Source: Cryptomeria japonica
Taxonomy: Eukaryota > Streptophyta > Pinopsida > Cupressales > Cupressaceae
NCBI RefSeq assembly: GCF_030272615.1
Contig: NC_081415.1
Location: 416,730,757 to 416,794,756 of the forward strand
DNA length: 64,000 nucleotides
Direction of reading: 5' to 3'
Part shown: piece by piece, positions 43,701-53,615 of the stretch
Position numbering within the stretch: the stretch's first letter is position 1
Layout of the letters: the number at the start of each line of letters is the position of its first letter
Position numbers and translations under genes: made by a program
Notes under the pieces: model-generated
What the model was told of the DNA's origin: nothing
Databases searched by the model: none
What the model saw: the letters and a program-made list of their open reading frames with translations, nothing else

Positions 43701-45184
43701 ATGATCTGCAAGCTATTCACAAAACCCCCACAACACCATCATTATGGGAAGGCTTCCGCGGAATAGGCAATATTCATGTTACAAACAGCTTGCGAGCTCT
43801 TGGATTTCTTAAAAATATCTGTAACAGATGAATTTCCAAGATGGGAAGCCATGGAACACCAACCAAATGTACTCACTGGATATAATTGGTCAGGAAAGTG
43901 CTCATGATTCACAAGAAGAATTGCAGTACCAACTGTAAGTGTCAGTTGTACGCATACTGTTTGCAAATGGATAAGATGCCAGAAAATTGATTAACTCCTA
44001 AACTGAGCATTTACAAAATCAGCTCGCATCAACTCCTGCAACAAAATTGTTAAATAGTTCACATACACTACAACCTACTTCTAGGTCCTTAGAATTTAAT
44101 CCTACTCAATCACTTCCTGTATTATTTTTATGACCATACATTCTATGATATACATGAGCAACAGCAGCATGGAAAGCTATTTGTTTTCAATTATTTTTAG
44201 TTTATGTGATGTACAATTTAGTGAGACTAATACATTTTTATAACTTGTGCTGGAGCTGTTGCCAAAATTTAAATCTTTGTGGTTTGATTCTATTAACTTA
44301 AAAATTAACATAACTGCACTTACCAAATTATGTTGTACAGTGACTTATGTTAAATTAAGCAAGCTCACAAAATGAAGAAATGCATCTTTGTTAATATTGA
44401 TGGTCCAGAATTAATTTAGTCGGCATTTGATGTTACAAGTTAATCAACCAATCATTTTGCCTCTTCAGTAGGTTGATCAACATCAGAAAGATAAAAAGAG
44501 CTGCCATGCAAGCAAAAGCAACGTTACATTATTAACATCAGGAGACAACTAATTGTGCATTAAAAAAAACGATAAACTTGTTTCTTTAAAAATTGAAACC
44601 AGCTGGAACCATAGAATCCTAAAATTAATGTTTCCAGATTCCCTGCATAAAGAGCCTCATTCATATATTTTTCCAGTATTTATTAAACTTCTCGTGGAAT
44701 TTGTTAAAAGGAACAACACAGCAATGTGATAATTTTTTAATTTCATGGAGCAGTTAATTGAGCATATATGACTTGGTATATAAAGGCATTGAATGAAAAA
44801 ACAACCAAAAATGCATTCATAGGGTAATTTTGCAAAGTTGAGCTCAGTTGAATGGAAACTCGAGCATGTAAAATAAAACGATAAACCTCTTACCTTGACG
44901 TTACCCAGAACCCTAGTTTAAACAAATCAAGCTGCAAGAATCTACCGCCTATTTTAACAGGCATCTTTAAACAGAAAACAAAGGAGATTCAAAAGCATAA
45001 ATCTAGGCCAAAATTTCCCCCTTTAATAATAAACTTTAACAACCTATTCTCTGTTTGTTATCTTATATAAAGTCATTACCTTAAGCTGCGACAACAACGA
45101 GGAGCAAGTAAGCAAATCATTTCTGCTAAACGCAGATTTGAACTGATCGAACAATTTCGAGACATCCGAAATTTTGGAAACCAT
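37717..45184 (-). CDS. RPN12: 26S proteasome regulatory subunit RPN12 (PSMD8), exons 1-3, 3' part missing
   Basis: RPN12 is a lid subunit of the 26S proteasome regulatory particle and helps complete the lid in cytosol and nucleus. Exon 1 (45184-45080, 35 codons) begins at ATG in a good context (gccATGG) and ends LLSQLK. Exon 2 (39641-39563) encodes VLLTEIPSLPPLYQES, then AVHELTLA. Exon 3 (37819-37717) encodes IFEHAVVLSVKNEDQEAFER and DFLQLKPYYTDT. Order and sequence match the plant RPN12 N-terminus. Donors are gtaatg, gtaact and gtgtgc, and acceptors are catgcag and cctgcag. Intron phases 0, 1 and 2 join without a break. About 95 residues are present. The family is about 260-270 residues with a C-terminal PCI-type domain, whose exons were not found. 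No stop or frameshift is seen, so the gene may be active. Confidence 0.93.
37820..39562 (-). other. RPN12 intron 2
   Basis: This 1.74-kb intron runs from the gtaact donor to the cctgcag acceptor. It contains the diverged repeats at 38371-39040 and otherwise unrecognised A/T-rich DNA. Confidence 0.85.
38371..39040. repeat. Three diverged tandem copies in RPN12 intron 2
   Basis: Copies near 38371-38520, 38732-38860 and 38897-39040 share the order actgcatt or agctgtatt, then ccctacttttt, gttcttttgctggtg, a bgatga/gatcga block, and cccaac.tgc.ggggatgtctg. They differ by many substitutions. Similar ccccaac/gggatg words recur at 43240-43370 in intron 1. The family is unknown to me. Confidence 0.6.
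40765..41245 (+). mobile_element. SINE-like element with 13-bp TSD and oligo-A tail
   Basis: The 13 bases aatacaaggtgca flank the element exactly (40752-40764 and 41246-41258). It ends in an oligo-A stretch (41239-41247). The head contains a Pol III B-box match gttcaaaac (about 40829-40837) preceded by the palindrome gtgacgttaagtcac (40787-40801); an A box is not convincing. The body has repeated gagagataaggtg words (40975-41120). Length, tail and long TSD fit a tRNA-derived SINE inserted by LINE machinery. Confidence 0.72.
42680..42810. repeat. Gaattt/cgaa-rich inverted words in RPN12 intron 1
   Basis: Words such as acgaatttcaacgaattttt, cgccgaatttcg and gaaattcggcg form short imperfect inverted repeats. 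This may be the edge of an old transposon, but no TIR pair with TSD was found. Confidence 0.3.
42935..43130. repeat. GC-rich minisatellite of ggggcaatgcccc-type hairpins
   Basis: The block repeats variants of ggtcaaggggcagcacccct, tgcgggggtctgggggt and agccccc, each able to form a hairpin. Runs of four or more G are frequent on the plus strand. It gives an artificial open frame on that strand. Its base composition is sharply different from the surrounding A/T-rich intron. Confidence 0.75.
43205..43560. repeat. G+C-rich segment with gtcccc/ggggac words
   Basis: It contains gggatccccaggacagtcgg, gtccccacctgctgg and a run of ten G (43385-43394). Wording overlaps with the repeats in intron 2 (ccaacctgctggggacatct at 38470). 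It may be a further, more diverged copy. No coding function is supported. Confidence 0.4.
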
Positions 45185-45741
45185 GGCTGTCTTCTACAAT
45201 GGTAATTCCTCTCGTCAAAACCTTGAAACCCTAACAAATTTAAGAAAACTTTGTTGTAAATTAAAAAAAACCACTCTTGCCAAATTTCTAACCCACTCTT
45301 GCACGAAGAAAAAGTTTACTAATTTATTATTTATGATTCTGTTAAGCATTGTTTTGAAGATAAGAGAACTACTGTGATTCTAAGGCCGTCCTTCAAACAA
45401 AAACAAAAGAAAAAAACGTTGTATTCTACATATAACTGGTTGAATTGAATAACGTGAACTACCTTTCTGGAAATGGTAGAAGAGAAGCCGGCCCGATTCG
45501 CTGCTCGATTGTTGCTCTTGAAAATACGATCTAAAATTCCTGTTCAACTTTGGTTGTTTGTTTTTTCGTAAAACGAGGAAAAGAAAAAGTGTGAAAGTTC
45601 ATGACCTTGTTCCCCCGCCCTGAAGCCCGTCTGTCTTAACGGTCGGCGACGTTTAATAAAAGAGGAGAAAATGGTGCTCAGATAAGTGATTTTAAAGTAA
45701 GTTGTAGGGAAAGGACCTTGTTATAAAACTTTGGTCCTTAA
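45185..45741 (-). promoter_or_regulatory. Probable 5' untranslated and promoter region of RPN12
   Basis: Minus-strand reading suggests an untranslated first exon ending at 45463 (cagaaag, donor gtagtt) and an acceptor at 45231 (aaatttgttag), leaving 45230-45185 as the rest of the leader. The stretch 45480-45680 is richer in G+C than its surroundings (gccggcc, gggcggg on the minus strand), which is usual for plant housekeeping promoters. No clear TATA box is visible. The splice sites and start region are inferred. Confidence 0.45.
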
Positions 45742-45957
45742 CGAATAAATCTGTGCAAATTTTGTCTTAATGGTGTTGTGGTGAATATATATATAAATTA
45801 GTAATTACACATCCGAATAAATCTGTGCAGATTTTGTCTTAATGGTGTTGTGGTAAATATATATATAAATTAGTAATTACACATCCGAATAAATCTATGC
45901 AAATTTTGTCTTAATGGTGTTGTGGTGAATATATATATAAATTAGTAATTGCACATT
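45742..45957. repeat. Three tandem 72-bp repeats upstream of RPN12
   Basis: Units start cgaataaatct at 45742, 45814 and 45886. Each contains ttgtcttaatggtgttgtgg, then atatatataaattagtaatt. Differences are few (gtg/atg, aaa/aga, gtg/gta). The array lies about 560-770 bp upstream of the RPN12 ATG. Confidence 0.92.
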
Positions 45958-46200
45958 GGTGTGTAATAGATAGGTCAATTAAGGAAAATTTGGTCTAATT
46001 TTTGCATAAATTTGTATAGTACAAGAGGTCAATTGGTAGGTTGTGATGTTGTTTGTGCAACAAAGGTCTTTATGGAGAAGTGATAGATTCAAATCAATTA
46101 TGCATCCACTTACAAGGATCCAATTATAATTGAAATAAAACCTTTCAATCAAGAAGATAATCAAGTTTCATTAGTAACATGTTCTTGTTACGTTTGGAAT

Positions 46201-47061
46201 AGAGAGAGAGAGAGAGGGAGAGAGATGGGTAAAGAGATATAGATAGAGTTGGAGATAGAGCTAGAGAAAGGGGAGAGGAAGACGGAGAGGATAGAGATAT
46301 GGAGAAATAAAGATAGGGAGGAGAGAGGAATAGATAGAGATGGAAGAGAATAATAAATAGAGTGAGAGAGAGGGAGACATAGATAAAGATAGAGACAAAG
46401 ATAGGAAGTGATATATAGAGAGAGAGAAAAATATAATGGTAGAGAGAGATAAAGAGATAACTAGATAAAGATAGAGGGATAGATGAAATAAGAAATATTG
46501 AGAGATAGATATATAGAGGAAAAGAGATGTAGATGTAGTGGTCTAAAAAGAGGGAGAAGGAGAGAGAGGGAGATAGATGGATGGATAGAGAGAGACATGT
46601 CCAGAAATAGAAGGGAGAGAGGAAGATAGAGGTATAGATGAAAATGGAGGGAGACGTGAAGAGGGAAAAATAGATAGAGAGATAGAGAGAGGTAGAGGGA
46701 GGATAAAGATAGAAGGATAGGGTGATGGAGATTGAGAGATAAAGAGGAAGAGATGGAGAGAACTATAAAGGAAGACTGGGAGATAGAGTAATACAAATAT
46801 ATATAAGGAGATACAAAGAGAGGGGGAGAGAGATAAAGAGATGGAAAAATAGAGAGAGATAGAGATAGATAGATATTGGCTGAATGAGAGATATATAGAG
46901 ATCTACAAAAAGAGAAAAGGAGATAGAGGTAGAGATAAATTGACAAATAGGGGGATAGAGAGAGAATAAGAGAGGGAGAGATGGGGAGGAAGAGAGAGGG
47001 AGAGGGAGAGGGGGTAGGAGAGGGAGTGCTATAGATAGCGAGAAATACAAATAGGCAAAGA

Positions 47062-47105
<44 letters not shown>

Positions 47106-47520
47106 AGATTAAGAGAGGAGCAAGAGAGAGAGCGATATGTTGTACAAGAGAGATGGAGTTAATAATAGAAAAAGAGAGAGGTGGAGATAATAATATAGAT
47201 AGAGAGGGGGAGGGATATGTGGAGATAGAGATAAAGGGGGAGAGAGTGGGAGAGGAAGAAGGTGGCAAAGACAAGTAATAGAGAGAAAGGTTTAGAGAGA
47301 GGAAGAGAGATAGAGATGGGGAAAGGTAGAGAGATGTAGATAGAGATAGGGAGGAAGAAACATGTAGTGTGTATATATGTGTTAGAGAAAGAGGATAATT
47401 AGAGAGATATAAAAAGAGGGAGTGATGGGAAAAAAGGAAGAGATGGGGATAGAAAGGAGAGATAGAATAGATATAATTTACAAAATAGAAAGGGGTGACA
47501 AGGAGGGATAGACATAAAAA
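46201..47520. repeat. Polypurine GAGA/GATA tract of about 1.3 kb
   Basis: Almost every plus-strand base is a purine apart from scattered T and rare C, in words such as gagagagata, gatagaga and gagggagag. A pure (AT)n run lies at 47064-47102. Long serine/leucine/tyrosine-rich frames on the minus strand are artefacts of the repeat. Such mirror-like purine tracts can form triplex (H-) DNA, an inference here. Confidence 0.93.
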
Positions 47521-49429
47521 AATAAATTAATTTTAAAATTATTTAAACTTAATGAAAAAGTAATTCTGGAAAGAAAAAGAAGAAGAATTAGAATAAAGCT
47601 AGATGTTTATATTTTAATAAGTTTTTCTTTTTCTTTTTAAAAACTTAAAAAACGAGAATATCCTAATATAGAGAGATTTTCTTATCAAAAGAAGATAATA
47701 ATAAAAGATATATTTTTTTTACTAATTATCAATAGTCTTGCATCCTTTTCCTCAATTGAACCATTGATTTCAAAAAGTGGGTGGTCCATTTCATATAAGG
47801 AATGTTTTCAACATAATTAATTATGCTTTAATCGACATTTTTATAGTTTTGGAAATATAATAAAATTGCTTTAGTAATTTTTTAATTATAAAAAATTTAT
47901 AGTTGAAATCGTATTTTGTCTAAATTTATCAACATTATATTATTTAAATTTTTAACAATTTATTTGGATTAAATTATTTTTGGTTTTAAATTCTGAGTAC
48001 AATATCATAGTTAATCATGACATGAATGTATCTTAAAGGGATGTGTTGGAATTGAAGTACACTCCTTAATAGAATTTGAATTTCTATCAAGAATTTAATG
48101 GTGGAATAGTTCACCCACCACAAGCAAATTCTAAATTTGAATGACATATCCAATTTTCTAATTATTACAACCATTGCTTATTTTAACCCTAATTTTTGGA
48201 AATATTATTATGGTTTAAATGTTACAATAATTTCTTCAAAATTGATCTTGAGCTTTTTTAGGATTCATATAGGTGACTCTTTTCACATGAAAAGAATAAT
48301 GTGTCCCAAAAAATGGTATCTCAATTGTTTAGCCAAGAGTAACATAATTTCTAGATCAATTGGGATTACAATCTAAATGTTAAATAAGTGTTAAAATAAA
48401 TTTTTAAAAATAATATAAAGCCTTTTTGGGATCCCTATAGATGACTCTTTTCACATGGAAAAAATATATCCAAAAATGATAACTCAATCTTAAGCCAATA
48501 GTAATTAGGAAATTCCTTGATTGGTCCTTAGCTTAAAAACCACTCAATGAGGAGTTGTATCTTGTTCCTTTATAATTAAATTGGTAATGATACATTATTG
48601 GATCATACCTAGTGCATCATATGTGCATGGTCAAGTTGGCTTGTAAAGATATTGAGCATAATCCTCAATTTTCACAGCAATAACAATCAATAAAAGTGTG
48701 TAGAAACAAGTCAAATATTGTCACTCCCAAGTTTTGTTTGACACATTCCGAGGGTACATAATATATTAGTGATGTGCCTTTGTTGAGTTATTTGTGATCA
48801 TACGGTGTTAGATCTTGTTAGTATTATTTTAGTCCGTTTGACTTTTTGTGGAGGTTATGTTATACTATCTAATAATTGGTCCTCACTTGCTCTTCTTGTT
48901 TAAAGAATCTTGAATAGGGAATGAATCCAACTAATTCATTATGTAGTAAATTAACATTTTGTTTGTACATGTAAATAGTATTGTAAAATAGAAGATGGAG
49001 CTAAGGTTTAATGAAATTGTGATAATAAGTATCTACTTTTGAAAGTAGAGAATATTAATGAAATATACCTATCAAATTTATAATTTAAAATATGATGAAA
49101 AGGGACTAATCAAATAGAATCTTAATACATATAATTCTATGTAAGAGCAATTAAGAAGATGGAAATTTTTGGTTAAAAGACTTTAAAGAATATCATATCA
49201 AGTTCATAGAACAATTGAGTCAAAATACGCAATGCAATAATTTTAAATATAGCATTAATTTTATTTTTTCTCACTCACAAAACCAAAAAAAAAGTCCAAA
49301 AGGTCCCAAAATCATGGCAAAATTTAAAAAATAAAAAAACCTAAATTCATAGAAGAGACAAATTTCTCAGACCCCTAAAATCACAAAAATAATAATGAAT
49401 CCTATTTTACTTAAACTTCTTCAAATTCA
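47521..49429. other. Unrecognised A/T-rich stretch
   Basis: No gene or bounded repeat was seen. A loosely duplicated pair is present: ttttaggattcataggtgac-like text near 48255 and ttttgggatccctatagatg near 48423, both followed by actcttttcacatg. Confidence 0.35.
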
Positions 49430-49537
49430 ATTACACTATTGTAATTTGACACATGGAAGAACAATAAAAAAATTGTCATACAATGGCCTATTAATGAGCC
49501 AGGGCAAGTTAATCCCCCAACTTCAAATGAAGGGTTT

Positions 49538-50035
49538 GTGGATTGGTCAGCTCCTAAACGTGGTTGGGTCAAATTCAATTTTGATGGAGCCTTGAAAGGG
49601 AATCCTGGTCCATCCAAAGTTGTATGTGTTGCCAAAGATTGGAAGGGTAGAACGTTAGCTTGGATTATGCAAAGGCTTGGCTTAGTAACAAACAATGTTA
49701 TAGAAGCAAAGACAACCCTTCTTGTAGTTAACTTAGCGAAGAAATTATCGGGCTCCTTGGTTCATTTGGCGGGGGATTCACATATCATTACTAATGTTAT
49801 TATTAAAGGGGGTGTTGTGGATTGGAAAATCGATAAGGTGGTAAAGGTTGTTAGGGATCATTTATTATCCTTTGAAATTTTGAAAATTTCCCCCGTATGG
49901 CGAATGGGCAATATGGAGGCGGATGACGTATCGAAGCAGGTCGTCGTATTAAAGTCTGAATTAGAAGAGGAGATTTGGGAAGATTATCGTGGGGGCAGAT
50001 TGGATGCAGGGGTGGCTTATTATGATGGTGCATAG
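49538..50035 (+). pseudogene. LINE RNase H domain
   Basis: The frame reads FNFDGALKGNPGPS, VIEAKTTLL, LAGDSHIITNVI and GNMEADDVSK. These carry the four acidic residues of an RNase H fold (Asp, Glu, Asp, Asp) as found at the C-terminus of plant LINE ORF2 proteins (RVT_3). The frame continues upstream in phase (VNPPTSNEGFVDWSAP). The domain looks intact, but its reverse transcriptase is missing. A free-standing RNase H gene is less likely given the LINE-like tail. Confidence 0.82.
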
Positions 50036-50824
50036 AGAGTACCATTGGCATTTAATACTTCTCAATGGATCGCCTACAAGGTACTTGTTGGGAAGAGTGT
50101 GTAGTGGGCTCAATTGCAATGCTTAAGTCAAGCATTTAATTGGCTTGCTTCTCAAGCTGGCTTGTTCTCATTTCTATCATTGGTGTGTGGTGACTCAAAG
50201 CCAAAGGTTAGTGTGTTGAGATGCAGGCAAATTTCTTATTTCCAACACTCAAGCCCATGGTGGCATTTTGAGGTTGAATCACAGTAGAGGGCCTAAAGCT
50301 AGTGTTTAAATTTAAGGAAGATGAATTCCTCCACTAGGTATATGTGGTTTTAGGGGAGTCCTTTCTAGATGCAGTTTACATACATAGAACTAACATTGAC
50401 ATTGCCTCCATTTTTTTGCCTTGGTGCTTGGAGTTGTACTCTAAGGAAGACATCTTTTGGATTGTTTCATAGTGCATTAGGGAGGAGTTGTGTTGGGGGT
50501 TGGCATCTTTCAATGCGCTTGCTAGACCAAGCCAAGTCTTCATGGTGCCTGACGATGATTGGTTGCATGTTGGAGAAGTTACTCCCCCTCTACGCCCCTT
50601 CTTTATTTGGGATGTTGACCAAGACAAGGAAAGTTGTTGAGTTGCGACCCAAATTGGGCTAAGAGAAATTAAGAATTATCTGCAAACTCTAGAGAACAGA
50701 GCTCGTTGTGTTGAATTGGAGGTTGCATTGCAAAGTGTGAATGAGAAGTAGGAAGAACATAAGAGGAAGAGGGGTCATCTTCCAGGTTCGAAGTTGAAGT
50801 TAGTAGAGGTGGTGGGTGCTTCTT

Positions 50825-50940
50825 CCAACAGAAAGAAGCGGGTGGTGGAAGATGTTTCCAATGTACGCGTTGAAGAAGTAGGTGGTGGTAGATGTTTCCA
50901 ATGTACGCGTTGAAGAAGTAGGTGGTGGTAGTCATAGTGG
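50825..50940. repeat. Tandem 38-bp repeat in the LINE tail
   Basis: The words gatgtttccaatgtacgcgt and tgaagaagtaggtggtgg occur twice in full (from about 50849 and 50892), with a partial unit before and after. It lies in the untranslated tail of the LINE. A short frame runs through it without recognisable domains. Confidence 0.7.
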
Positions 50941-51295
50941 GAAGTGGGTGGTAGTTGATGCAACAAGAAGCAAATGAGGGTTCCTTGGGTGTTTTTTTCT
51001 CATGTCACGGACCAAGAGTGTCATTTTAGCTCATTTGCTTGTCGGGTATCAAGGCCTTAGTGCCTCTGTTTGTTGTTAGTTGTTTGGTTTTGGTGGTAGT
51101 TCTTATATGCAGTCATTGTTTTTGGTCTTGTTCTAGGGGATCAGGGGTGGTGTTCTAAGTGTTCATATTTTCCTCCTTGGATTTCAGTGGTTTTTTGGGT
51201 TGGTGGTGTTCCTTTTTTTCAATAGACTTATGTTGTAATTTTGATACTTTTAATATTAATAAAATCGATCCTTTACCTACCCCCCCAAAAAAACT

Positions 51296-53440
51296 ACCCT
51301 ACAAAATCTATAGTGAAACTGATCTTGAATATGAATATAATGTTCTAAATGACAAACCATCCTTAATAAACAATTATCATTTATCAATCTAATATATAGA
51401 AATTCCAATTCATCATATCTCTTGACAATGGGCCACCAAGAAACATTGATTATTTTATCAAATATTTTATAAGAAAACTTTTTTATCAGATTATTTAAAA
51501 AATAATTCGTCATTTAGAAAAAATATCAACACTTGAAATTGAATGTGCCTTTCACAAACCCTATAAATTTACTATCTAGTTTTCTTAAAGACTTTTATAG
51601 TGAGTTCATCTCCAGATGAAGATTTTTTTTATAATTGATAAGAAAGACAACATTGTTAAGAAAATTGAGAGGAAAACAAAATAACATGCAATAATTTGAT
51701 GGAGAATGGAAGAGTGGTTATTAGTTCCTGCCTGCAGGGACTATAATGGAGGCCTCTTTCGTTAACTGGTGATTAATGCAATTGCAATGAGCGAATCAGA
51801 AATCAACATTCACAAATATTTTTGCCTTGGCTAATGTCAGGTGGGTTGCGTATTATTTAAGCAAATTTTGTGGCATTTAACGATTGGCGTTATTCACGGT
51901 CTGCAGAGGCTTGTGCGCTTCTCGACGGGAGAGAATGCACAAGTCCAAAGTCAGTTGTAGGGGCCGCCGAAATGAAAGTTTGCAGAGCGAAGACGGTAGA
52001 AAAACATGGCCGGCAAAAGAGACCTGCAGATTGAAAGCAACATTTGGCGAGATCGCATGCAGTATGCATTCAAACTACACAGTTGTCTATTAGGGTTTTC
52101 ATTTGCAAATGATAGGTGTGGTATGATAGTCCCTGTCATGAATTGGTATTAACGTTGCTCAAATTTTCTTCTCTAGTAATTTTTTTTTTCAAACTTGCAT
52201 ATAAAATGTAGTGATATGGTTGATCTTTGATTTTTTGTAGGCTGCCACTGGAGCATGGACAGGTGGCGATTGGGGTTTCAATTTTTTTTTTTTTAAATAA
52301 TAGAGGCTACATTTTCTCAGTCATTTTTTGCTCTGGTATCATCTTCACTTTGCTTTTGCGCTCCCCCTTAACCTTGTTTCAAGATAAGTTGATAACCCCA
52401 GGCTTCGTTGTTGATCCTGCACCAGAATTGGCCTTAGTGCATTTATCTCTCACACAAGTCCCTTGGTTCGAGTATCGTCCGGTAAATTTGTTGATCAACA
52501 TCATTCAAGTAAGATATTTTGTCCAAAATCTTGAGATGGTCACTTACCATGTTCGCTTGCCATTTAACTTCATTGTAATGGACATTGGCAGATTACTTTG
52601 AAAGCTTTCATTAGTTTTGTTTTCTTTGCGACCATGATTGCATGCAAATTATGATTATATATATATTTTTTACAATATTTATATTAAGAAATAGAACTTT
52701 GATCAATGTCTGCAGGTAACATTTGGTTGTTAGGGTTATAGCTATCTTTGCATGTTGGTTTCAAGTGGAGGATCGTGGAAGACTTTAGGGCATAGGGTAG
52801 AGCGTCAGCCCTAATTAAAAATCTTTGTTTCTTCTAGTTGGGTCAGTTGGCTCCTCATCCTCAGCAGGTACCCATTTCAATTAGTTTTAATTTATTATCA
52901 TAATGCTTTGTTTCCTACTCTGTTAATGACCAGCTTCTCTTTGTGGGTGGGTATTCGAAAGATGCTGCTATTAATGGTAGATAGGAACAATCCTCCCAAA
53001 CCAATCTTCTTTTTCTAGGGATAGGGCATAAATACTCTGCAGGTTTAAATTGACGTCTATTTCATCATCGCTAGGGGTTGGAATCTGCAAGTAAGAAACT
53101 AAAAGGTCAAGCATTTAGTTTTCGCTAAAATGGAAGGTCGTTGACATTCCCACATTCTCCATACATGGAAATGAGAGCATTCTTCATATAAATGTCTGGT
53201 TTGTATCACATTTTGATAATGCAAGTCTCTTTTTCAATAATTTTTTGTGCTAAAATAAAACCTTAAAATTGTTTCATTCCATAGCTAAAGTTCACATTGC
53301 ATATCATTTGTTTTGTTTGTCAAAATATTTGTTCTGTAAACATCATCAAAAGATAAAATGTGAAAGCCTATTGGTTTTATATTCATCTTTTGTGCGTCTT
53401 CCCTAAACTAGTTAAAAACTGTGTAATTATGCGTATGCCT
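51296..53440. other. Unrecognised stretch with isolated splice-like segments
   Basis: No protein family was recognised. The short segment ttgggtcagttggctcctca (about 52838-52867) sits between an ag and a gtaccc and could be a small exon. Nothing larger supports a gene. A frame at 52227-52601 is open for 124 codons but starts in poly-T and has no motif. Confidence 0.25.
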
Positions 53441-53615
53441 CACGCCTGATGTGTTTTCGGCATATGTGTTTTATATGAATACCCTTCTAATGTTTACTTT
53501 GCCTTCTTACATGTATTTATAGGTTTGTTTCATGATTGATGTGTTTTCAGCATGTCTACTCTATGTGTACCTTCTCATGTATGCTTTGTATCTTACATGT
53601 TTTTACATGCATGAC
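53441..53615. repeat. Imperfect direct repeat of about 85 bp
   Basis: Two passages share gatgtgttttcggcat or gatgtgttttcagcat, then tgt..tctatgt, acccttct and cttacatgt (near 53447 and 53539). The copies are diverged. Confidence 0.5.

Larger units (their letters stand above)
39642..45079 (-). other. RPN12 intron 1
   Basis: A 5.4-kb intron from donor gtaatg (45079) to acceptor catgcag (39642). It contains a SINE (40765-41245), a GC-rich minisatellite (42935-43130) and unrecognised DNA in between (39642-40751, 41259-42690 and 43570-45079), where no gene was seen. Confidence 0.85.
49430..51285 (+). mobile_element. 3' end of a LINE retrotransposon, 5' truncated
   Basis: A plus-strand RNase H frame (to 50035) is followed by about 1.25 kb of untranslated tail. 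This ends in ttttaatattaataaaatcg, a pyrimidine stretch and oligo-A (51289-51295), the usual end of plant LINEs. The region upstream of RNase H keeps only a short linker, so reverse transcriptase and ORF1 are missing. No TSD was found. Confidence 0.7.

Noticed and set aside
45174-45377. Plus-strand open frame of 67 codons starting METMAV
   Set aside because: It overlaps RPN12 exon 1 and leader in antisense and has no recognisable domain.
46461-47274. Long minus-strand open frames rich in Ser, Leu and Tyr (up to 161 codons)
   Set aside because: They are translations of the polypurine GAGA/GATA tract. There is no start context, domain or codon bias beyond the repeat.
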